Source: an uncultured Mobiluncus sp. (lineage in GTDB: Bacteria; Actinomycetota; Actinomycetes; Actinomycetales; Actinomycetaceae). From it: 35,802 nt of DNA. The notes beneath the pieces are model-generated. The model was not told where the DNA came from, made no database searches, and was given only the letters and a program-made list of their open reading frames with translations. Location of the stretch: positions 1 to 35,802 of the forward strand of contig NZ_CAMYBV010000019.1 in assembly GCF_947254095.1 (NCBI RefSeq), written 5' to 3'. Within the stretch, counting starts at the first letter, position 1. Every line of letters begins with the position of its first letter. Shown one piece after another: positions 31,057 through 35,802 of this stretch. The position numbers and the translations under genes were made by a program.

Positions 31057-31551
31057 ATGGCATTTCGTGAGATACGCGTGGTGGGAGATCCCGTGCTGCG
31101 CACCCCTTGTGACTGGATCACAGACCCGCGCGACCCCGGCGTGAAACAGCTGGTCGAGGACCTGTTAGAGAACGTGGACGAGGACGGTCGCGCCGGACTG
31201 GCAGCCAACCAAATCGGGGTCAGCCTGCGGGCATTTTCCTGGAACATCGACGGGGAAGTCGGCTACGTTTTGAATCCCAAATTGGTCGCTACGAGCGAGG
31301 ACGAATTCCAGGACGGCGACGAGGGCTGCCTGAGCGTGCCGGGGTTGTTTTACCCGACGAAACGCGCTTGGTATGCCCGCGTGGAAGGTATCGACCTGGA
31401 CGGAAAACCGCTGGTGGTAGAGGGTGAAGAACTGATGGGGCGCTGCCTGCAGCACGAATGCGACCACTTGGAGGGGCACCTTTACCTGGACAGATTGGAA
31501 CGCAAATACCGCAAGGAAGCGCTGCAGCAAATTCGGAAAATGGGTTGGTAG
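31057..31551 (+). CDS. def: Peptide deformylase
   Basis: Removes the N-terminal formyl group from nascent proteins, 164 aa. Motif 1 GRAGLAANQIG, motif 2 DEGCLS with metal ligand C91, motif 3 QHECDHLEG with H133, E134 and H137 are all present. The ATG at 31057 has AGAGAGG upstream and lies 30 bp after proS, so it is probably in the same transcript. Confidence 0.97.
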   Translation: MAFREIRVVGDPVLRTPCDWITDPRDPGVKQLVEDLLENVDEDGRAGLAANQIGVSLRAFSWNIDGEVGYVLNPKLVATSEDEFQDGDEGCLSVPGLFYPTKRAWYARVEGIDLDGKPLVVEGEELMGRCLQHECDHLEGHLYLDRLERKYRKEALQQIRKMGW

Positions 31552-31620
31552 ACCCCAGATAGACGTGCAACCGTAGTCGGTTTAGCGCATAATAGAAATA
31601 TAAGTTACCTCGTTGTGATT

Positions 31621-31694
31621 CGGTGCTCGGAGGGGAAGCCGCAACACCGGCCCGTTGAGCTGTAGCTCAACCTCAAACACAACAGGAGGTAACC
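31621..31694 (+). other. Structured 5' leader of the DUF3145 gene
   Basis: Two hairpins precede the start codon: CGGTG/CACCG with an inner CGG/CCG stem (31621-31649) and a perfect GTTGAG/CTCAAC stem with loop CTGTAG (31654-31671). A strong AGGAGG follows at 31684-31689. AT-rich boxes CATAAT and TATAAG near 31588-31604 may be the promoter. No known riboswitch class is recognised. Confidence 0.5.
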
Positions 31695-32192
31695 ATGAAC
31701 CAATACACGCGAGGTGTCCTGTTTATTCACACGGCGCCTAGGGCGTTATGTCCCCATATCGAGTGGGCGGCGGGGACGGTTTTGAACACCGAAGTCAGTT
31801 TGGATTGGACCGTCCAAGAAGCTGACCCGACGTTTTTTCGCGCCGAATTCTCCTGGGTCGGAATGGCCGGAACCGGTGCCAAGTTGGCTTCAGCCCTGCG
31901 TGGCTGGGAACACCTGCGCTATGAAGTGACTGAGGACGCGGCTCCCGGCACGGACGGCGGACGCTGGTCCCACACTCCTGAATTGGGAATTTTCTATGCG
32001 CAAACCGACAGCGTGGGCAACGTGGTGGTGCCGGAAGGCCGGATTTTGGCGGCGTTGGAACACGCGGATAATCCGTTGCAAATGCGCCGTGAGCTGGACT
32101 TAGCCTTGGGCCGCGCGTGGGACGAAGAGCTGGAACCGTACCGTTGGGCGGGTGTCGGCGCTCCGGTGAAGTACCTGCACAAGGTCGTCTGA
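31695..32192 (+). CDS. DUF3145 protein
   Basis: 165 aa actinobacterial protein of unknown function. The family hallmark TRGVLFIHTAPRALCPHIEW at the N terminus is very clear, as are ASALRGWEHLRYEVTE and PELGIFYAQTDSVGN. No membrane segment or signal. The ATG at 31695 has a strong AGGAGG and a structured leader, unlike its leaderless neighbours. It lies between def and DUF3052; the context does not reveal its job. Confidence 0.93.
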   Translation: MNQYTRGVLFIHTAPRALCPHIEWAAGTVLNTEVSLDWTVQEADPTFFRAEFSWVGMAGTGAKLASALRGWEHLRYEVTEDAAPGTDGGRWSHTPELGIFYAQTDSVGNVVVPEGRILAALEHADNPLQMRRELDLALGRAWDEELEPYRWAGVGAPVKYLHKVV

Positions 32193-32269
32193 GCCCTTTC
32201 TCGGGGTTGTCAACGTTGCCATTACGGGGAAAATTCGGTGTAAATTCCCCACGGAGGCTCGGTTTCATA

Positions 32270-32281
32270 TATCCTGAAACT
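32270..32281 (+). promoter_or_regulatory. -10 box of the DUF3052 gene (leaderless)
   Basis: TATCCT at 32270-32275, 6 nt (GAAACT), ATG at 32282. Confidence 0.5.
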
Positions 32282-32737
32282 ATGACGAACAATGCTTCCG
32301 CCCACGCGGAACAATCTCAAAAGGATCGCTCAAACAAATCTCAGCCTGGTCTTGGTTTCGATAAGGGGTCGATTGTCCAAGAATTTTATTATGACGATGA
32401 CGTCGATGAGACACTGCGTCGCGCCATCGAGGACTTCCTGGGAACCGAACTGGTAGACGAAGATTATGGGGACGTTTCTGACGGGGCGCTGATTTGGTGG
32501 CGTGCCGAAGACGGCGAAGTCGATGATTTGGCTGATTTGTTGGTTGACGCGTCTGGAAACCTCGATGATGGCGGACTGATTTGGGTCATGACTCCCGTGT
32601 CCGGTAAGCCAAACTCGGTGGATACCCAGTTCGTCGAGGAGGCCGCAAAAATCACTGGTCTGCGGGTCATGTCCTCCTCTCATGTGAGCCCGGATTGGCT
32701 GGGAATCAGCCTTATGGCACGCGGCACGAACCGCTGA
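32282..32737 (+). CDS. DUF3052 protein
   Basis: 151 aa actinobacterial protein of unknown function. A polar N terminus of about 25 residues is followed by the family core: GSIVQEFYYDDDVDETLR, TELVDEDYGDVSDGALIWWR, DDGGLIWVMTPVSGKP and VSPDWLGISLMARG. The open frame reaches back to 32117 but overlaps the DUF3145 gene and passes the promoter, so the start at 32282, 6 nt after TATCCT, is preferred. Strongly acidic, soluble. Confidence 0.93.
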   Translation: MTNNASAHAEQSQKDRSNKSQPGLGFDKGSIVQEFYYDDDVDETLRRAIEDFLGTELVDEDYGDVSDGALIWWRAEDGEVDDLADLLVDASGNLDDGGLIWVMTPVSGKPNSVDTQFVEEAAKITGLRVMSSSHVSPDWLGISLMARGTNR

Positions 32738-32800
32738 AATCGGCCGTGATAAAACCCTGCCCGCCCCTGCCTTAAGTTTCAGAAAAAGGGGCTAATGTCG

Positions 32801-32806
32801 TAAGAT
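32801..32806 (+). promoter_or_regulatory. -10 box of the tig transcript
   Basis: TAAGAT, the same hexamer as dapA and rnj, placed 73 nt before the tig start and 10 nt before a short upstream ORF. Confidence 0.45.
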
Positions 32807-32816
32807 TTAGGGGCTT

Positions 32817-32882
32817 ATGAAAACCAAGCGGACCGGACTGGCCGGCAGACCGCAAGAACAAACGATTTTGGAGACAAAGTGA
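32817..32882 (+). CDS. Possible 21-codon leader ORF overlapping the tig start
   Basis: ATG at 32817 opens a basic 21-residue frame (MKTKRTGLAG, then RPQEQTILETK) ending at TGA 32880-32882. The stop overlaps the GTG start of tig (GTGA) in another frame, and the tig ribosome site GGAGA lies inside it. GGGG 3 nt before the ATG and a -10 box 10 nt before it make expression possible. Coding status is unproven. Confidence 0.35.
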   Translation: MKTKRTGLAGRPQEQTILETK

Positions 32883-34222
32883 AGAGCACTGTTGAAAACC
32901 TCAACCCCACTAAGGTCAAGTTGGCAATCGAGGTTCCCTACGAGGAATTCAAGCCAGAGATGGACAAGGTTTTCAAGGAATACGCCAAGCAGGTCAACAT
33001 TCCCGGTTTCCGCCGCGGACGCGTCCCGGCTCGTGTGCTGGAATCTTACATCGGCCGCGGCGCGGTCATTGAAGATGCGGTCAATCACGCACTGCCGGAA
33101 TACTACGGCAAGGCTGTGCAGGAACATAAGATTGCTCCGATGGGTCAACCTGACGTGGATGTGACCGATACCCCCAACATTGAGGGTGAAGCCGGCGGCG
33201 ATTTGAAGTTTACGGTGGAAGTGGAAGTACGTCCCGAGGTCAAGCTGCCCGATTTCTCAAAGCTCAGCTTGGAAGTAGACGCGATTAAAGACGACCCGAA
33301 AGCCCTGGAAACCGAGCTGGATAACCTGCGTCGTCGCTTCGCGACTCTGAAAACCGTGGAGCGCGCCGTCAAGCAGGACGACTTCGTTACCCTGGACCTT
33401 AAGAGCGAGGTTGACGGCAAAGAGGTCGATTCCCTGAACCAGACCTCCTACCACGTTGGTGCCGGCGGTTTAGTCGAGGGCCTGGATGAGGCTTTGAAGG
33501 GTTTGAAAGCCGGAGCAACCAAGACATTTGAAACTCAACTGAAATCTGGGCCGCACGGGGGAGAGACCGCTCAAGTGACGCTCACCGTGGATTCCGTGAA
33601 GGAACAAGTTTTGCCGGACGCTGACGACGAGTTCGCCATGATGGTTTCCGAACACGACACCATCGATGAACTGAAGCAGGAACTTGCGGAAAACGTGGAT
33701 CGTCAGGCTCGCACCGGACAGGCTATGTCGGCTCGCGACAAGCTGGTCGAAAAGCTGCGCGATGAGCTGGAATTCCCGTTGCCGCAAGGGGTGTTGGATG
33801 AGGCTGTCGCGGCGCAGATTGGCGAGGATGCCAGCGAGGAAGATAAAAAGAAAGCTCAGGAAGCTGTCGAGCAGGATCTGAAAGTACAGATTATCCTGGA
33901 CGCTTTGGCCGAAGAACGCCAGATGAATGTGTCTCAGCAGGAGCTGCTCGAGTTTGTGCTCCAGACCGCGCAGGCTTACGGTATGGATCCCTCCATGCTG
34001 CTGCAAAATGCGGAACAGAACAACCGGATTCCGGCATTTATCCAAGAAATTGCTCGCAACAAGTCTATCGCGTCGGCCCTCGGAGAGGTCGAGGTCAAGG
34101 ACACGAACGGCAAGGTTGTGGACCTGAAGGAATTCATCGGCGAGGAGACGGCGGAAGACGAGGACGCCGAGGAAAAGCCGGCAAAGAAGGCTCCGGCAAA
34201 GAAAGACACCGCTGAAAAGTAA
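32879..34222 (+). CDS. tig: Trigger factor
   Basis: Ribosome-associated chaperone and prolyl isomerase, 447 aa. The ribosome-docking signature IPGFRRGRVP is at about residues 42-51 of the N-terminal domain. The FKBP-type domain follows (KQDDFVTLDLKSEVDGKEVD, GLVEGLDEALKGLKAG), then the helical C-terminal domain. The last 30 residues are an acidic then Lys/Ala-rich tail (EEKPAKKAPAKK). The GTG at 32879 has TTTTGGAGA upstream. Followed by a strong terminator. Confidence 0.97.
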   Translation: MKSTVENLNPTKVKLAIEVPYEEFKPEMDKVFKEYAKQVNIPGFRRGRVPARVLESYIGRGAVIEDAVNHALPEYYGKAVQEHKIAPMGQPDVDVTDTPNIEGEAGGDLKFTVEVEVRPEVKLPDFSKLSLEVDAIKDDPKALETELDNLRRRFATLKTVERAVKQDDFVTLDLKSEVDGKEVDSLNQTSYHVGAGGLVEGLDEALKGLKAGATKTFETQLKSGPHGGETAQVTLTVDSVKEQVLPDADDEFAMMVSEHDTIDELKQELAENVDRQARTGQAMSARDKLVEKLRDELEFPLPQGVLDEAVAAQIGEDASEEDKKKAQEAVEQDLKVQIILDALAEERQMNVSQQELLEFVLQTAQAYGMDPSMLLQNAEQNNRIPAFIQEIARNKSIASALGEVEVKDTNGKVVDLKEFIGEETAEDEDAEEKPAKKAPAKKDTAEK

Positions 34223-34233
34223 GTTTTGAGCGC

Positions 34234-34269
34234 AAGGCGGGTTTCGGTACTGACCGGAACCCGCCTTTT
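34234..34269 (+). terminator. Rho-independent terminator of tig
   Basis: A 14-bp stem (34234-34247 with 34254-34267, one G-T pair), 6-nt loop, and TTTT at its 3' side. Lies 12 bp after the tig stop. Confidence 0.9.
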
Positions 34270-34389
34270 GCTGTCGGCTACCGCCCCCCCGCACTGGCGA
34301 GGCGAGGAAAAACCCGCCGGGGGAGACTTGTGAATAAATCAGAAAGAAACCGACCGACACCGCTAGGGGACGCCTCCGAACAAAGTCGG

Positions 34390-34407
34390 GATTAGCCCAT
34401 AGCGAAA
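34390..34407 (+). promoter_or_regulatory. Candidate ClgR box upstream of clpP1
   Basis: The sequence GATTAGCCCATAGCGAAA resembles the published corynebacterial ClgR consensus WNNWCGCYNANRGCGWWS, as I recall it, at most fixed positions (mismatches at the first base, the first C and the last base). It lies 70 bp before the clpP1 start. The rest of the 254-bp gap shows no strong sigma70 promoter. Confidence 0.4.
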
Positions 34408-34476
34408 CCGGGGGAATGAAGCGCGAAGGACACGCGGTTTTCCGTTAGGGTTAAGTGAACCAAGCGAGGAGGAAAC

Positions 34477-35085
34477 GTGACCGTAGTTAATCGCGACGAA
34501 GAAACGCCCGATGTACCCACGGGTGGGTTTATTTACAAGCGCTTGCTGAAAGAGCGCATCATTTGGCTGGGCGATGAGGTCAGCCAGGAAAATGCCAATG
34601 CGATTTGCGCCCAGATGCTGCTGTTGGCGGCCGAGGACCCGGATTCTGACATCTACCTCTATATCAATTCTCCCGGCGGCTCCGTCACCGCGGGCATGGC
34701 TATCTATGACACCATGCAGTACGTGAAACCCGACGTGGTGACCGTGGCGATGGGAATGGCGGCCTCGATGGGGCAGTTCCTGTTGACAGCAGGGACGAAA
34801 GGCAAGCGTTTCGCGACTCCGCACGCCCGCATCCTCATGCACCAGCCTCTCGGCGGTGTCCAGGGAACCGCCTCCGAAGTGCGGATTAATGCTGATTTGA
34901 TTCTGGCGATGAAGCGGGAACTCGCTCAGATTACCGCCGAGCGCACCGGTCACACGCTGGAAGAAATCACCAGGGACGCCGACCGTGACCACTGGTTCAC
35001 CGCTCAGGAAGCCTTGGAATACGGCTTTATTGACGCGGTGGTAGAGAACGCGGCCGCGGTACAGAACTCGAAGAAGGGGGAGTAA
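34477..35085 (+). CDS. clpP1: ATP-dependent Clp protease proteolytic subunit 1
   Basis: Serine protease ring subunit, 202 aa. Catalytic triad S97 in GMAASMGQ, H122 in MHQPLGG and D171 in DRDHWF. The GTG at 34477 has GCGAGGAGG five bases upstream. The stop overlaps the clpP2 start as TAATG. Together the two form the mixed ClpP1P2 tetradecamer of actinobacteria that degrades ssrA-tagged and misfolded proteins with ClpX or ClpC; smpB, tig and the regulator clgR in this window act in the same network. Confidence 0.97.
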   Translation: MTVVNRDEETPDVPTGGFIYKRLLKERIIWLGDEVSQENANAICAQMLLLAAEDPDSDIYLYINSPGGSVTAGMAIYDTMQYVKPDVVTVAMGMAASMGQFLLTAGTKGKRFATPHARILMHQPLGGVQGTASEVRINADLILAMKRELAQITAERTGHTLEEITRDADRDHWFTAQEALEYGFIDAVVENAAAVQNSKKGE

Positions 35086-35792
35086 TGAGGCATTATCAAG
35101 GTGATTTAAGGATGTCCGGGGCAGGATTTGCTGCGGTTTCGCCCGTCAGTGCGTCTGTCCCCGCGGGGGCGGCTCCGGCGTTGCCCAGCGCGCGCTATAT
35201 CCTGCCGACTTTCGAGGAACGCACGGCTTACGGCTACAAACGTCAGGACCCTTATGCGAAACTGTTTGAGGATCGGATTGTGTTCCTGGGTAACCAGGTC
35301 GACGATGCCTCCGCCGATGACGTGATGGCGCAGCTGCTGGTGCTGGAAAGCCAGGATCCCGATTCGCTCATTACCATGTACATCAACTCTCCGGGCGGGT
35401 CTTTTACCGCGATGACGGCGATTTATGACACGATGCAATATATTAAGCCCGAGATTCAAACGGTTTGCTTGGGTCAGGCGGCGTCCGCGGCGGCGGTGCT
35501 GCTGGCGGGGGGCGCCCCGGGCAAGCGTCTGGCGCTGCCCAACGCGCGGGTACTGATTCACCAGCCGGCTATTCAGGGCGCCCAGGGTCAGGCCACCGAT
35601 TTGGCGATTATTGCTGAGGAAATCGACCGGATGCGAGCTTGGCTGGAGGAAACGCTGTCGAAGCATTCCAAGCGCAGCGTGGAGCAAATGCACGAGGACA
35701 TTGACCGAGACAAGATTCTCACGGCTCCCCAGGCGCTGGAATATGGCCTGATTGACCAGGTGCTGGAGCCGCGTAAAGGCAGCTCGAGCTGA
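35085..35792 (+). CDS. clpP2: ATP-dependent Clp protease proteolytic subunit 2
   Basis: Second ClpP ring subunit, 235 aa. Triad S134 in GQAASAAAV, H159 in IHQPAIQG and D209 in IDRDKIL. The N terminus is about 35 residues longer than clpP1, rich in Ala, Pro and Ser, and may be a propeptide. The ATG at 35085 overlaps the clpP1 stop with GGGGGAG upstream; a second in-frame ATG at 35112 (MSGAGFAAV) preceded by AAGG is an alternative. clpX would be expected just beyond the window. Confidence 0.96.
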   Translation: MRHYQGDLRMSGAGFAAVSPVSASVPAGAAPALPSARYILPTFEERTAYGYKRQDPYAKLFEDRIVFLGNQVDDASADDVMAQLLVLESQDPDSLITMYINSPGGSFTAMTAIYDTMQYIKPEIQTVCLGQAASAAAVLLAGGAPGKRLALPNARVLIHQPAIQGAQGQATDLAIIAEEIDRMRAWLEETLSKHSKRSVEQMHEDIDRDKILTAPQALEYGLIDQVLEPRKGSSS

Positions 35793-35802
35793 TTGTGACT
35801 TG

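Noticed and set aside
32117..32281. 55-codon N-terminal extension of DUF3052
   Set aside because: Overlaps the DUF3145 gene, has no family similarity that I can see, and the -10 box lies inside it.

Overview
The window looks like a chromosomal segment of a high-GC Gram-positive bacterium (Actinobacteria; I would guess an Actinomycetaceae-type genus, but the genus cannot be fixed from sequence alone). Supporting signs are the actinobacterial families DUF3046, DUF3052 and DUF3145, a ClgR regulator, paired clpP1-clpP2, an FtsEX-M23 hydrolase cluster, an Excalibur-domain secreted nuclease, and many genes that start exactly 6 nt after a TANNNT promoter box (leaderless mRNAs). No gene-free stretch exceeds 300 bases.

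Layout. 1-6450 (minus strand): a complete phosphate-starvation operon, pstS-pstC-pstA-pstB-phoU-response regulator-sensor kinase, with the kinase cut by the window edge. 6451-8577 (minus): TrkH/KtrB and TrkA/KtrA potassium uptake, divergent from prfB (RF2). 8653-13840 (plus): prfB, then ftsE-ftsX-M23 peptidase, a division hydrolase and its activator, then smpB. A striking 11-bp tandem repeat array (13144-13220) lies between the peptidase and the smpB promoter. 13989-15130 (minus): a macro-domain protein and a CAT-anticodon tRNA. 15263-15894 (plus): an unrecognised 165-aa protein and tRNA-Asn. 15856-16431 (minus): a small accessory patch abutting the 3' end of tRNA-Asn, made of a promoter, a 32-aa membrane peptide and an AlpA/Xis-like HTH protein whose last codons run antisense into the tRNA. 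16569-18126 (plus): secreted HNH/Excalibur nuclease and an S4 RNA-binding protein. 18246-18800 (minus): a four-helix membrane protein.

18830-29059 (plus): a block that resembles the conserved actinobacterial order pepR-dapA-dapB-rnj-ftsK-pgsA-clgR-DUF3046, with a PfkB-fold protein inserted between rnj and ftsK whose key kinase residues are changed. recA/recX, which usually follow, are absent; proS and def come next. 31695-35792: DUF3145, DUF3052, trigger factor and the clpP1-clpP2 operon.

Functional theme: the right half is rich in translation quality control and proteostasis (prfB, smpB, def, proS, tig, clpP1P2, and the likely clp activator clgR), the centre in cell-wall and division functions (ftsEX, M23 hydrolase, ftsK, dapA/B), and the left in ion and phosphate uptake. 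Nothing in the window is a clear new defence or biosynthetic system. The best candidates for undescribed biology are the 11-bp repeat array, the tRNA-Asn mini-operon with its twin hairpin leaders, the PfkB pseudokinase, the out-of-frame leader ORF overlapping the trigger factor start, and the dual start/promoter arrangement of clgR.
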